Assembly (NCBI GenBank): GCA_965198995.1
Contig: CBDAQG010000001.1
Span: 372,001-436,000 of the forward strand
From: CAXMMR01 sp965198995
GTDB taxonomy: Bacteria > Pseudomonadota > Alphaproteobacteria > Acetobacterales > Acetobacteraceae
Length of the DNA: 64,000 nucleotides
Direction of reading: 5' to 3'
Below the pieces are notes generated by a model. The model was not told the origin of the DNA and searched no databases. It saw only the letters and a list, made by a program, of their open reading frames with translations. Each line of letters opens with the position of its first letter. The stretch's first letter is position 1. Both the position numbers and the translations under genes were made by a program. Below are positions 25,201 to 34,674 of this stretch, piece after piece.

Positions 25201-26418
25201 TCACCGCCAGGCCCCGCTCGCATTGCCCGACAGCCCCACCGCCCGATACGCCGCATCCACCAGCGACTGCCCGCGCTCATTGAGCAGGATCCCCGCCCCC
25301 ATCCGGTTCATCGTGTAGCCAAACGACAGCCCCATCCCCGGGTCGGCAAACCCAATGCTGCCGCCCATGCCGACATGCCCGAACGCCTGCTCGCCGAGCA
25401 GCGCGCTGTGCCCGCCGGCCGCGCGATTGTCCATGCTGACCATGAACCCCATGCCAAAGCGCATCGGCTGCAGCAGCGTCGCGTCCATCTGCGTCGCCGC
25501 GCTCACGCGCCCCATCCGCGCGACGCTCTCCTCGCTGAGCAGCCCGCCCCCGCCCGCCGCCAGCGGCGCATACAGCCCAGCCAGCCCGCGCGCATTGGTG
25601 ATGCCGTTGGCGCTGCCGATCTCGGCCGCGTGCACCTCGCGCGTGTTGAAGTCCGCGCCGCCGTTATTGGTCGCGAACAGCTGCGACAGGCTGCCCGGCT
25701 TGCCGACCACCGCCTGCACGAAGCGCGAGCTCAAATCCGCCTCGGCGCGGTCCGAGCCGATCATCGGCGCCACCCGCGGCTCCTCGCTCTCCGGCAGCCC
25801 GATATGGAAGTCGAGCCCCAGCGGCCCGGCCACCGTCTCGGCAAAGAACGCCCCAAGCGGCTGCCCCGCCGCCAGCCGCACCATCGCGCCCACCGTCCAG
25901 GCGAAGGTGAGCCCGTGATAGCCCTGCCGCGTGCCCGGCTCCCACCAGGCCGGCTCGGCCGCGACCCGCTCCGCCATATACGCCCAGTCCGCCATCCCGC
26001 CCGGCTTGATCGGCTCGCGCAGATGCGGCACCGGCGAGGTGTGGCCCAGCATCATCGCCGTCGTCGTCCCAGCCTTGCCGCCCTGCCCGAAGCCCGGCCA
26101 CAGCGCCGCCACGTCGTCGTGCAGCCGCAACCGCCCCTGCTCGGCCAGGATGTGCGCGCACAGCGCCGTCGCCCCCTTGGTGCAGGAGAACACGGTCGAG
26201 ATCGTGTCGCGCTGCCACGCCCGCCCGCTCTTGGGATCAGCGACGCCGCCCCACAGATCGACAACCGTCCGCCCGCGCTGGGTCACGCAGACGCTGGCGC
26301 CGACCTCCCGCCGCTCGGCAAAATTGGCCCGGAACGCCTCGGCGACGCCGCGAAACTCCGGCTCGCACTGCCCGGCAAGGCGCTGCCCGTCCGCCAACTC
26401 GTCGTCGATCTCGGCCAT
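25201..26418 (-). CDS. Serine hydrolase, beta-lactamase/EstB fold
   Basis: 405 aa from ATG 26418; a second ATG at 26433 would add five residues. Class C beta-lactamase-like fold used by esterases such as EstB and by D-aminopeptidases. The nucleophile motif is S78-C-T-K (FSCTKGATALCAHILAEQGR); the second motif is probably YHG (RQGYHGLTFAWTVG); a C-terminal HVGMGGSIGFADP replaces the KTG box. No signal peptide, so cytoplasmic. Substrate unknown. Divergent from a phosphatase gene. Confidence 0.87.
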   Translation of the reverse strand: MAEIDDELADGQRLAGQCEPEFRGVAEAFRANFAERREVGASVCVTQRGRTVVDLWGGVADPKSGRAWQRDTISTVFSCTKGATALCAHILAEQGRLRLHDDVAALWPGFGQGGKAGTTTAMMLGHTSPVPHLREPIKPGGMADWAYMAERVAAEPAWWEPGTRQGYHGLTFAWTVGAMVRLAAGQPLGAFFAETVAGPLGLDFHIGLPESEEPRVAPMIGSDRAEADLSSRFVQAVVGKPGSLSQLFATNNGGADFNTREVHAAEIGSANGITNARGLAGLYAPLAAGGGGLLSEESVARMGRVSAATQMDATLLQPMRFGMGFMVSMDNRAAGGHSALLGEQAFGHVGMGGSIGFADPGMGLSFGYTMNRMGAGILLNERGQSLVDAAYRAVGLSGNASGAWR

Positions 26419-26570
26419 AAGGACCCCCACCATTCACCTGGAGCACGTCGCGCCGGCATGAGTATGACACGCCCGGCCGACGCCCCGGACAGCCGACGGG
26501 CGTATTGAGGAGCACAGCATGCAGCATCTCGCCGCCGTTCAAGCCAGGCCAACGACGCGGCAGGCCGCGC

Positions 26571-27341
26571 ATGGCTGAGCGCCCCGCCGTCACCGCCATC
26601 GAAAACCTCCGCGACTTCGGCGGCGCCGCCTCCACCCTCGGCGGCCACGTCCGCACCGGCCGGCTGTTCCGCGCAGGCCATCTCGGCGCCGCCACCGATG
26701 CCGACATCGCCGCCCTCGGGCAGCTCGCCATCACCACCATCGTCGACCTGCGCCGCCCCACCGAGCGCGCCCAGCAACCCTCGCGCTGGACCGCCTTCCC
26801 CGGCCGCCTCATCGTCAACGACGCCGGCGACCGCGCCGAAGGCCCGCATGTCGAGTTCCTCCACACCGGCGACCTCAGCGACCCCGGCGTCGAGGCCTAC
26901 CTCACCGGCTACTACCGCCGCGCCCCGTTCGAGCCCCGCCACCTCGCCCTGTTCGCCGAAACCTTCGAGGCGCTCGACGGGGGTGACGGCGCCATCCTCA
27001 TCCACTGCGCCGCCGGCAAGGACCGCACCGGCCTGCTCGCCGCCCTCATCCTCACCGCCCTCGGCGTCGCCGCCGCCGACGTCACCGCCGACTTCCTGCA
27101 AACCAACACGGCGATGATGACCCCCGAGCGCCGCCGCCGCGTCAGCGCCAGCCTGCAGCCGATCATCGGCCAGCCGCCCAGCGAGGCCATCCTGCTCGGC
27201 TTCATGGGCGTCAGCGCCACCCATCTCGACATCGCCTTCGACGCGATCAACGCTGAAGCCGGCAGCCTGCACGCCTACCTGGCAACGCTCGGCGTCGACG
27301 CCGCCCGGCTGCAACGCCTGCGCGCCCGCCTGCTCGTCTGA
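26571..27341 (+). CDS. Tyrosine/serine protein phosphatase (Tyr_phosphatase_3 family)
   Basis: 256 aa from ATG 26571. P-loop H145-C-AAGKDRTG is the Cys-based phosphatase signature in the HCxxGKDRTG form of the family that also contains lipid and tyrosine phosphatases. Other landmarks: NLRDFGGAA at the N-terminus, LFRAGHLGAATDADIAALGQ and TTIVDLRRPTERAQQ. Cytoplasmic, physiological target unknown. No clear operon partner. Confidence 0.88.
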   Translation: MAERPAVTAIENLRDFGGAASTLGGHVRTGRLFRAGHLGAATDADIAALGQLAITTIVDLRRPTERAQQPSRWTAFPGRLIVNDAGDRAEGPHVEFLHTGDLSDPGVEAYLTGYYRRAPFEPRHLALFAETFEALDGGDGAILIHCAAGKDRTGLLAALILTALGVAAADVTADFLQTNTAMMTPERRRRVSASLQPIIGQPPSEAILLGFMGVSATHLDIAFDAINAEAGSLHAYLATLGVDAARLQRLRARLLV

Positions 27342-27461
27342 GCGGGGCTCCGGAACCACGCCGCCCCATCGGCTCTCAAGCCAGAAGAACACGGTCGAGC
27401 AATAGCAGCCGGACTGCGATCGCGCAGCGATCTTACGCTGATAAAATCTAGGGAGAACGTC

Positions 27462-28379
27462 ATGCCGCTGGAACCCATCCTTGTCGCCGAGGGTCTGCGT
27501 TTCCCGGAAGGCCCGGTCGCCCTGGCCGACGGCTCCGTCCTGCTGGTCGAAATCCCCCGCGGCACCCTGTCGCGCGTCCGCCAGAACGGCGCCATCAAGG
27601 TGGTGGCCGAGCTCGGCGGCGGCCCGAACGGCGCGGCCATCGGCCCCGACGGCGCCGCCTACGTCTGCAACAATGGCGGCCGCTTCACCTGGCGCGAGCA
27701 GCCCGGCTCGACCCGCCCCGGCCCCACCCCGCCCGAGCACACCGGCGGCTCGATCCAGCGCGTCGACCTCAAAACCGGCGCCGTCACCACCCTCTACGAC
27801 AGCTGCGAGGGCCGCCGCCTGCTCGCCCCCAACGACCTCGTCTTCGACCGCCAGGGCGGCTTCTGGTTCACCGATTACGGCACCTCAGACCTCGACGGCG
27901 CCCGCTTCGGCGCGCTCTGCTACGCCCGCGCCGACGGCTCGCTCATCCGCCGCGCCGGCCGCCTGCCCAGCCCGAACGGCATCGGCCTCTCCCCCGACGG
28001 CCAAACCCTCTACGCCGCCGACACCCAGACCAGCCGCCTCTGGGCCTGCGACGTCACCGGCCCCGGCGAGCTCGGCCCCGGCCTGCTGCCCGGCCTGCCC
28101 GGCCGCGTGCTCGCCAGCCTGCCCGGCTACCAGCTCGTCGACAGCCTCGCCGTCGAGGCGGACGGCCGCCTCTGCGTCGGCACCCTGATCAACGGCGGCA
28201 TCACCCTGTGCACACCCGCCGGCGCGCTCGAACACCTCCCCCTGCCCGACCCGATGATCACCAACATCGCCTTCGGCGGCCCGGACCACCGCGACGCCTG
28301 GATCACCGCCTCCTCAACCGGCCGCCTCTACAAGGCCCGCTGGCCACGTCCCGGCCTGGAGCTGGCCTACAACGCGTAG
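27462..28379 (+). CDS. SMP-30/gluconolactonase family protein
   Basis: 305 aa from ATG 27462, with AGGGAGAACGTC upstream. Six-bladed propeller lactonase: EGLRFPEGPVALADGSVLLV carries the first metal-ligand glutamate, followed by NDLVFDRQGGFWFTDYG, LPSPNGIGLSPDGQTLYAAD and YQLVDSLAVEADGRLCVGTL. Members hydrolyse sugar or other lactones with a divalent metal. Substrate not determinable. The only plus-strand gene after the phosphatase; followed by repeat A9. Confidence 0.9.
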   Translation: MPLEPILVAEGLRFPEGPVALADGSVLLVEIPRGTLSRVRQNGAIKVVAELGGGPNGAAIGPDGAAYVCNNGGRFTWREQPGSTRPGPTPPEHTGGSIQRVDLKTGAVTTLYDSCEGRRLLAPNDLVFDRQGGFWFTDYGTSDLDGARFGALCYARADGSLIRRAGRLPSPNGIGLSPDGQTLYAADTQTSRLWACDVTGPGELGPGLLPGLPGRVLASLPGYQLVDSLAVEADGRLCVGTLINGGITLCTPAGALEHLPLPDPMITNIAFGGPDHRDAWITASSTGRLYKARWPRPGLELAYNA

Positions 28380-28400
28380 TCAAGAAAGCTAGCCAAGATA

Positions 28401-28602
28401 AGGCCAGGGCTCTGCCCTGGACCCGCTGGGGCCCGCGGCCCCAGACCCCATTCGCTTGGAGTCTAAACTCATCCCTCCTTGCTTGGCGAAGCCGGTCATT
28501 TCTCTCTCACACAGACCAACCGCGCCCTGAAGGAGGATGAATAATAAATGGATTTCAAAGGCTCCGCCTTTGATGGGGTCAAGGGGCAAAGCCCCTTGCC
28601 TT
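28401..28602 (+). repeat. Family A element A9 (reverse orientation)
   Basis: Complete copy between convergent genes. First arm CCAGGGCTCTGCCCTGG and CTGGGGCCCGCGGCCCCAG; centre TTGCTTGGCGAAGCC; second arm ATGGATTTCAAAGGCTCCGC and CAAGGGGCAAAGCCCCTTG. It ends on the stop codon of the S9 peptidase (28601). Confidence 0.88.
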
Positions 28603-30562
28603 ACTTCCCCTGGCTGCCCTCGAACCACCGATGAAACCACCCGATCGTCCGCCGTCGCTCGTCCTCCCGGTCCGCCTGCCGCTTCAGCGCGTGCCCTTCC
28701 CCGGCATAGACGACGAACTCCGTCGGCGCCCCGATCGCCTTCATCGCCGTGTAGAATTCCAGGCTCTGCGGCAGCGGGCACTCCACGTCGCGCTCGCCGA
28801 CCACGATCAGCACCGGCGTCACCACGCCGCGCATGTGGGTGATCGGCGAGGCGCGCAGATAGGGCGCCGGGTTGTCGTAGACCGAGCCGCCGAAATTCAC
28901 CTCGTCCGAGCCCGCCTGCGGCGCCTCGCCCTCGATCGACAGCCAGTCCGACACGCCGGCCGCCGCCACGCCGGCGCGGAAGCGGTGCGTCTGGGTCACC
29001 GCCCACATCGTCATGTAGCCGCCATACGAGCCGCCCATGATCCCGAGCCGGGCATCATCGACCGGCGCCGCATGCTCGGCCGCATCGACCCCGCTCAGCA
29101 CGTCGCGCCAGTCGCCACCGCCGAGGTCCTGGATGGACGCGCTGGCGAACGCCTCGCCCTGGCCGTAGCTGCCACGGTAGTTCGGCTCGAACACGTCCCA
29201 GCCCTGTGCGAGCAACGCCCGCAGCGTGCCATGCATCGAGGGATAGCTCGGCGTCGCCGCCGCCTCCGGCCCGCCATGCACCAGCACCACCATCGGCCGC
29301 CGGCCGCCCTGCGGTCCACCCTGCGGCCCGCCCTGCGGCACCAGCAGCCAGCCCTGCACGGCCTGCCCGTCGCTCGTCCAGCTCACCGAGCGCGCGGCGA
29401 ACCCCGGTCGGGGCAGCCCGGCATTGCTGCGGGTGATCGCTCGCCAAGGGCCGCCGAGCGGTCCGGCGACGATCTCCGGCGGCTCGGTGAAGCGCTCCGC
29501 CACCGCCGCCACGCCGCCCCGGCTGCACGACAGCGACAGCTCGCCGCCGCCGCCGGAGAGCGTCTGCTGCCCCGACCACACCGGCCGCGCCCCCGCCTGG
29601 TCAAGCCGCCGCACCGACAGCGTGTCGCCCGCCAGCGCCACGCCCGTCAGCCCGTCGCCGCAGCGCCAGTCGAGCGCGGTGACCGTGGCATGTGACCCGG
29701 CGGTGAGGTCCGTCGGCGCGCCGCCGCCATGCAGCGGCAGCGTGTAGGCGTCGCCCCCGGTCGAACCGAAATCGCTCATCCAACCGCCGACGAAGGCGAC
29801 CGTAGCGCCGTCCGGCGAGACCACCGGCGAGGCGAGCTGCTCGCGCGGGCTCGGCGCGAACAGCAGTCGCGCCGCGCCATCATCGAACGCGTAGAGCCGC
29901 GCCACCCACCAGTTGGCGTCGCCATCGCCATGCGCCGCGGTGCCGACAAAGCCGCCATCCGGCCGCCAATCGTACTCGTAGACGTACAGATCCGCCGGCG
30001 AGACGAAACGCAGCCTCGCCCCTGTCCCGTCCGGCTCCAGCACCGCCACGCGCTGCTCGTCGACCGCCCCGCCCACCTCGCCGGTCAGCGCCGCCGCCGC
30101 CTCGGTGCGGCCGACATGCTTGTGCGCGTTCGCCGTCGCCAGCACCGCCAGCCGGTCGCCCGGTCCATAGCGCAGCCCGTCGAGCGGCCCGTCAAAGCTG
30201 AGCCGCCGCCGCGGCGCCCCACCCGCCTCGACCTCGTCGATCTCGGCCGTGTTGTCGCGATCATGGTCAACCAGAAAGGCGAGCCGCCGCCCATCACCGC
30301 TCCAGCTCGGCGACGCCACCTTGCAGTTCGGCCCGGCCACGCAGGGCAACGCCACGGTCAGCGCCCGCCCGTCCAGGCCGCGGATCACCAGCGACAGCGG
30401 CGCCGCGGTGTCGGTCTCGACCTCGTCGCTCTCGATCGCGGCGACGTGCCGCCCATCCGGCGCCATCACCACGGTCCTGAACTGGTGCAGCAGCGCCGCG
30501 CCACGCGCCGGCAGGCTCGCGACGGCAAGCGTCAAGGTCAGCACGGCGAACGTGTGGCGCAT
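28601..30562 (-). CDS. S9 family prolyl oligopeptidase-type peptidase, exported
   Basis: 653 aa with a signal peptide (MRHTFAVLTLTLAVASLPA then RG). An N-terminal beta-propeller (DGRRLAFLVDHDRDNTAEID, SPVVSPDGATVAFVGGW) precedes an alpha/beta hydrolase domain. Catalytic Ser512 sits in IMGGSYGGYMTMWAVTQTH; Asp is probably in VVGERDVECP and His in YAGEGHALKR. Acyl-aminoacyl or dipeptidyl peptidase activity in the periplasm is likely. A short repeated GGPQ stretch lies before the catalytic domain. Confidence 0.92.
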   Translation of the reverse strand: MRHTFAVLTLTLAVASLPARGAALLHQFRTVVMAPDGRHVAAIESDEVETDTAAPLSLVIRGLDGRALTVALPCVAGPNCKVASPSWSGDGRRLAFLVDHDRDNTAEIDEVEAGGAPRRRLSFDGPLDGLRYGPGDRLAVLATANAHKHVGRTEAAAALTGEVGGAVDEQRVAVLEPDGTGARLRFVSPADLYVYEYDWRPDGGFVGTAAHGDGDANWWVARLYAFDDGAARLLFAPSPREQLASPVVSPDGATVAFVGGWMSDFGSTGGDAYTLPLHGGGAPTDLTAGSHATVTALDWRCGDGLTGVALAGDTLSVRRLDQAGARPVWSGQQTLSGGGGELSLSCSRGGVAAVAERFTEPPEIVAGPLGGPWRAITRSNAGLPRPGFAARSVSWTSDGQAVQGWLLVPQGGPQGGPQGGRRPMVVLVHGGPEAAATPSYPSMHGTLRALLAQGWDVFEPNYRGSYGQGEAFASASIQDLGGGDWRDVLSGVDAAEHAAPVDDARLGIMGGSYGGYMTMWAVTQTHRFRAGVAAAGVSDWLSIEGEAPQAGSDEVNFGGSVYDNPAPYLRASPITHMRGVVTPVLIVVGERDVECPLPQSLEFYTAMKAIGAPTEFVVYAGEGHALKRQADREDERRRTIGWFHRWFEGSQGK

Positions 30563-30642
30563 CAGGCAATCCCGACGGGTCGGCGACAGGACGGCGGGCC
30601 TGCGCGTGAGGCCGCCTGCCTATCAGGCCCGCCTTGCCCTCG

Positions 30643-31272
30643 CTACTCCATCACCAGCTTGCGCCGCCGCAGCATCGGCACCTCGCGCCGCCCTGCCCGC
30701 TGCGCCGGGGTCAGGCTCAGCCAGCCCTGCAGCAGCCCGATCACGGCACGGGTCGGGCGCGCGAGATCGAGCGCCAACGCCTCGTCCACGCCGTACCACC
30801 GCAGATCCTCGAGCTCGCCCGAGCCGCCCAGCGTGCCGCTCACCGCCGCCGCGTCGACGATGAAAAACCGCGCGTTGAACCGGATCGGGCTGTCCGGCGG
30901 CGTGATCGCCCGGCATAGGTAATCGAACCCCGACAAGTCCGGCGGCAACCCAAGGCTCAGCGCCGTCTCCTCCTCAAGCTCGCGCGCCGCCGCCACCGCC
31001 AGCGCCTGCACCAGCCGCCGCCGCGCCGCCTTGCCAACCAGGGCCGCAACATGCGCCGGCAGCGCGCCCGCCACCCGTGCCGTCGCATCCGCCCGGTCCA
31101 CCGCGCCGCCCGGAAACACCAGCCGGTTCGGCATGAAGCGGTGCCCGGCGCCGCGCATGCCCATCAGCATCGCCGGCGCCGCGCCGCCGCGCAGCACGAT
31201 CAGGCTGGAGGCGTGCCGGGCGAAGACGGTGGCACGCGCGGTCGCAATGATGGCGGCGTCGGACACGGACAT
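30643..31272 (-). CDS. NUDIX hydrolase
   Basis: 209 aa from ATG 31272; a TTG at 31287 is an alternative because GGGGGAG touches the ATG. Nudix-box helix AAARELEEETALSLG contains the REUxEE metal-binding core, with Ala in place of the usual following Gly. The surrounding PNRLVFPGGAVDRAD and FDYLCRAITPPDSPIRFNAR resemble the RNPP/acyl-CoA-diphosphatase-like NUDIX proteins. Substrate unknown. Confidence 0.87.
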   Translation of the reverse strand: MSVSDAAIIATARATVFARHASSLIVLRGGAAPAMLMGMRGAGHRFMPNRLVFPGGAVDRADATARVAGALPAHVAALVGKAARRRLVQALAVAAARELEEETALSLGLPPDLSGFDYLCRAITPPDSPIRFNARFFIVDAAAVSGTLGGSGELEDLRWYGVDEALALDLARPTRAVIGLLQGWLSLTPAQRAGRREVPMLRRRKLVME

Positions 31273-31351
31273 CTCCCCCGTCGTCAAAGCCGCTCAGGGC
31301 CGAGGCGCCCCTCGGCCCCACCATGGGCCGGGCCCCTGGACCGCCGCTCGA

Positions 31352-31645
31352 TCAGGCGTCGTGCTTGCGGTGGCCGCGACCAGATTGGGTCTTCTCCAAA
31401 CCGGCTTCCTGGGCGTGCTCCTTCTCCAGCTTGCCGACAGTCGCGCTGCTGGTGTTGTCGCCAGCCACCGCACCCTCGGCGACAGCCTTGGAGGCGGCCC
31501 CCTTCGGCGCGCCATGCCCCTCGGTCGGCGCCGCCGCCGGCCCACCCTCGGTCACGTCGTCGCCCGGCTTGGCATGGTGCCCCTTCACCGTCCCCCGGCT
31601 GGTCGTCCGATCGTCACCCTCACGCCTGGTCACATCCTTGGTCAT
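31352..31645 (-). CDS. Small hydrophilic protein, function unknown
   Basis: 97 aa from ATG 31645. Strongly charged, rich in Gly, Lys, Glu, Asp, Thr and His, with no hydrophobic segment: MTKDVTRREGDDRTTSRGTV at the start, KLEKEHAQEAGLEKTQSGRG near the end. The composition resembles hydrophilin-like stress proteins, but no motif is diagnostic. Coding potential rests on codon structure, a clean start and its placement between NUDIX and M20 genes on the same strand. Confidence 0.55.
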   Translation of the reverse strand: MTKDVTRREGDDRTTSRGTVKGHHAKPGDDVTEGGPAAAPTEGHGAPKGAASKAVAEGAVAGDNTSSATVGKLEKEHAQEAGLEKTQSGRGHRKHDA

Positions 31646-31715
31646 CACGCACCCCCATTCAACGCGCGCCCTCAACCCGACCGCATCCGTCAAGTTGCCG
31701 TCTTGCAGAACAAGT

Positions 31716-31879
31716 AAGGCCAGGGGCTTTGCCCCTGGACCCCATCAAAGGCGGAGCCTTTGAAATCCATTTCTTATTCATTTCCGACCGGCAAGATCGG
31801 TTCTGTGACGCAGGATCGAATGGCTTCGCCAAGCGGGACGGATCCAGGGCGGAGTGGGAGAGCCCTGGCCTTGCCTGAC
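31716..31879 (+). repeat. Family A element A10
   Basis: Left arm AAGGCCAGGGGCTTTGCCCC with AAAGGCGGAGCCTTT; centre ATGGCTTCGCCAAGCGGG. The right arm lacks the second hairpin and keeps only CCAGGGCGGAGTGGGAGAGCC and CTGGCCTTGCC. It ends at the stop codon (31880) of the M20 peptidase. Confidence 0.82.
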
Positions 31880-33280
31880 CTACCCCGCCAGCTCCGCCAA
31901 GAGCCGCACATGGCTCCGTATCCCCTGCCGCAGGCAACGCAGCTCGAACTTCTCGTTCGGCCCGTGCACCTGGTCGTCCTCCAGCCCGAACCCCATCAGC
32001 AGGCTGGGCAGCCCGAGGTTACGCTGCAGGCTCTCCACCACCGGGATCGAGCCGCCGCAGCCGATCAGCACCGCCGGCCGCCCATACTCGGCGGCGAGCG
32101 CCGCCTGCGCCCGGCGCACCCACCGGCTGTCGCCCGGAAGCTCGATCGCCGGGTCCGCGCTCAGCAGCGTGACCGCCACCTGAAAGCCCGGCCGCGCCCG
32201 CTCGACCATCGCCTGGGCAAACCCGGCGCCGACCGCCTCCGGGTCCTGCCCCGAAACCAGCCGGAACGAGACCTTGGCGCCGGCCTCGGCGGCGATCACC
32301 GTCTTCGGCCCCGGCCCGGCATAGCCGCCCCACAGCCCGTTCACCTCCGCCGTCGGCCGCGTCCACAGCCGCTCCAGCGCCGACACGCCGCGCTCGCCGC
32401 CCGGCTCGGCAAGGCCCACCCCGCCAAGAAACGCCGCCTCGTCGAAGCCGAGCGCGTCCCAGGCCGCCGCCTGAGCCGGCGCCAGCGGCCGCACCCCGTC
32501 ATAGAAACCGGGCAGCGTCACCCGCCCGTCCGCGTCGTGCAGCCCGCCCACCAGCCGCGCTAGCTCGCCCGCCGGGTTGAGCGCCACGCCGCCATACACG
32601 CCCGAGTGCAGGTCGCGCGCCGCCCCGCGCACCCGCAGCTCGGCATACACCAGCCCGCGCAGCATCGTGGTCACCGCCGGCGTCTCGATGTCCCACATCC
32701 CGGTGTCCGAGATCACCGCGACGTCCGCCCCGACAAACAGGTCGCGATGACCGGTCAGGAACGCCTCGAGGTTGGCGCTGCCGACCTCCTCCTCACCCTC
32801 GAGCAGCACGGTCACCGGCGCCGGCAGCCCGCCCGTGGCCTGGATCCAGGCGCGGAACGCCTCGATCCAGGTCATCACCTGCCCCTTGTCGTCGACCGCG
32901 CCGCGCGCCACCACCCGCCGCCCACGCGGCCCCTGCACGATCTGCGGCTCGAACGGCGGGCTGGTCCACGGCCCCAGCGGCTCGGCCGGCTGCACGTCGT
33001 AATGGCCGTAGTAGAGCAGATGCGGCGCCCCGCCATCGCCACCCTGCGGGCCGGGGTGGGTCGCGATCACGATCGGGTGCCCGGCCGTCTCATGCAGCGC
33101 CGCCGCGAAGCCGAGCCCGGCCAGCTCCCCCCGCACCCACTCCGCCGCCGCCCGGCAATCCGCGGCATGCACCGGCTGCGCACTGACGCTCGGAATGCGC
33201 AGAAACGCCGCCAGCCTGGCCTCGGTGGCGGGCGCAAAGTCGTCCGCCTGCGCCAGCGCCGCCTCGGTATCGTGCCTCAT
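31880..33280 (-). CDS. M20 family dipeptidase
   Basis: 466 aa from ATG 33280; the longer frame reads into repeat A11. Zinc metallopeptidase of the M20 (PepV/carnosinase-like) family: first metal His-Asp in YYGHYDVQPAEPLG, bridging Asp in GAVDDKGQVMTW, catalytic Glu-Glu in LLEGEEEVGSANL, and the DLHSGVYGGVALNP dimerisation-domain motif. Cytoplasmic. Flanked at both ends by family A repeats, with no co-directional partner close by. Confidence 0.93.
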   Translation of the reverse strand: MRHDTEAALAQADDFAPATEARLAAFLRIPSVSAQPVHAADCRAAAEWVRGELAGLGFAAALHETAGHPIVIATHPGPQGGDGGAPHLLYYGHYDVQPAEPLGPWTSPPFEPQIVQGPRGRRVVARGAVDDKGQVMTWIEAFRAWIQATGGLPAPVTVLLEGEEEVGSANLEAFLTGHRDLFVGADVAVISDTGMWDIETPAVTTMLRGLVYAELRVRGAARDLHSGVYGGVALNPAGELARLVGGLHDADGRVTLPGFYDGVRPLAPAQAAAWDALGFDEAAFLGGVGLAEPGGERGVSALERLWTRPTAEVNGLWGGYAGPGPKTVIAAEAGAKVSFRLVSGQDPEAVGAGFAQAMVERARPGFQVAVTLLSADPAIELPGDSRWVRRAQAALAAEYGRPAVLIGCGGSIPVVESLQRNLGLPSLLMGFGLEDDQVHGPNEKFELRCLRQGIRSHVRLLAELAG

Positions 33281-33301
33281 CGCCTGAACTCCTCGAAGAT
33301 A

Positions 33302-33639
33302 AGGAAGGCAAGGGGCTTTGCCCCTTGACCCGATCAAAGGCGGAGCCTTTGAAATCCATCAGTTGCTGATTGCCTCTTGCCATGTTCACGGCGCAAGCCC
33401 GGCTGGCTCCGCAGCCAATGGATGGATTCTAAAGGCTTTGACGTCGTGCGAAGCACGCACTTACGTGGCAGTGTGCGAAGCACGCACCCGCTTGGCAATG
33501 TGCGAAGCACGCACTCGCGTGGCGATGTGCGAAGCACGCACTCGCGTGGCAATGTGCGAAGCACGCATCCTCGTGACAATGTTCGAAGCACGCATCCGCG
33601 TGACAATTAAGGTCCAGGGGCAAAGCCCCTGGCCTTCGC
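33302..33639 (+). repeat. Family A element A11 with 27-bp tandem array
   Basis: Left arm AAGGGGCTTTGCCCCTT plus AAAGGCGGAGCCTTT; a centre in which a partial second arm (ATGGATTCTAAAGGC) is seen; six 27-bp repeats (33446-33607); terminal hairpin CCAGGGGCAAAGCCCCTGG. It occupies the whole gap between the divergent M20 peptidase and MDR genes, leaving only short flanks for promoters. Confidence 0.88.
33446..33607 (+). repeat. Tandem array, 6 units of 27 bp, inside element A11
   Basis: Units start at 33446, 33473, 33500, 33527, 33554 and 33581. The constant half is GTGCGAAGCACGCA (unit 6 GTTCGAAGCACGCA), and the variable half is of the type CTCGCGTGGCAAT. GTGCGaaGCAC is a small palindrome repeated every 27 bp. 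Units differ more from each other than those of the 24-bp array, suggesting an older expansion. Confidence 0.93.
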
Positions 33640-33663
33640 CTTGATCATAAAGGGAGCGACCTC

Positions 33664-34674
33664 ATGCGGCTCTACCGCCTGCCCACCCACACCGGCATCG
33701 ACGACCTCGCCCTGGTGGAGGCGCCCGACCCCCGCCCCGGCCGCGGCCAGGTCCTGGTCCGCATGCGCGCCGCCTCGCTAAACTTCCGCGACCTCTCCGT
33801 CGCCAGCGGCAAATACATGCTCAGCAAGCTGCCGCCCGACCTGGTGCCGCTGTCCGACGGCGCCGGCGAGGTCGTCGAGGTCGGCGCCGACGTCACCCGC
33901 GTCAAGCCCGGCGACCGCGTCGCCGGCATCTTCATGCAGACCTGGCTTGGCGGCGAGCTGGAGCCGCAGCAGCGCGGCTCGGCCCTCGGCGGCGCCATCG
34001 ACGGCGTCCTCGCCGAGCATGTGTTGTTCGATGCCGAGGGCCTGGTTCACGTCCCCGCCCATTTGTCCTTCGAGCAGGCCGCCACCCTGCCCTGCGCCGC
34101 CGTCACCGCCTGGAACGCGCTCTACGGCCTGCAGCCGCTGCAGCCTGGCCAGACCGTGCTGGTGCTCGGCACCGGCGGCGTCTCCATCTTCGCCCTGCAA
34201 TTCGCCCACGCCGCCGGCGCCCGCGTCATCGCCACCTCGTCCTCGGACGACAAGCTCGCCCGCGCCCACGCCCTCGGCGCCTCCGACGGCGTCAACTACA
34301 AGGCGACGCCGGAGTGGCAGGACGCCGTCCGCCAGCTCACCGACGGCCGCGGCGTCGACCACGTGGTCGAGGTCGGCGGCCCCGGCACCATCGCCCGCTC
34401 GCTCGGCGCCACCCGGGCCGGCGGCGTGGTGTCGCTGATCGGCGTGCTCACCCGCGGCCAGATCGACCCGCTGGTGATCTTCGGCAGCGGCGCCATCGTC
34501 CGCCCGATCTATGTCGGCTCGCGCCAGATGTTCGAGGCGATGAACCGCGCCATCACCCTGCACCGCATCGAGCCGGTGATCGACCGCGTCTTCCCCTTCG
34601 AGGCGGCGCCCGAGGCCTACCGCCACCTCAAGGGCGCGACCCATGTCGGCAAGGTGGTCATCGCCATCCCCTGA
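33664..34674 (+). CDS. MDR-family NAD(P)-dependent alcohol dehydrogenase
   Basis: 336 aa from ATG 33664. Medium-chain dehydrogenase: GroES-like domain (VEAPDPRPGRGQVLVRMRAA), then Rossmann motif VLVLGTGGVSIFALQFAHAA. The position of the catalytic-zinc cysteine reads LNFRDLSVASGKY, the pattern of zinc-free members such as quinone-oxidoreductase-like and YogA-type proteins. Substrate unknown. The ribosome site AAAGGGAGCGACCTC is good and lies just past repeat A11. Confidence 0.9.
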   Translation: MRLYRLPTHTGIDDLALVEAPDPRPGRGQVLVRMRAASLNFRDLSVASGKYMLSKLPPDLVPLSDGAGEVVEVGADVTRVKPGDRVAGIFMQTWLGGELEPQQRGSALGGAIDGVLAEHVLFDAEGLVHVPAHLSFEQAATLPCAAVTAWNALYGLQPLQPGQTVLVLGTGGVSIFALQFAHAAGARVIATSSSDDKLARAHALGASDGVNYKATPEWQDAVRQLTDGRGVDHVVEVGGPGTIARSLGATRAGGVVSLIGVLTRGQIDPLVIFGSGAIVRPIYVGSRQMFEAMNRAITLHRIEPVIDRVFPFEAAPEAYRHLKGATHVGKVVIAIP

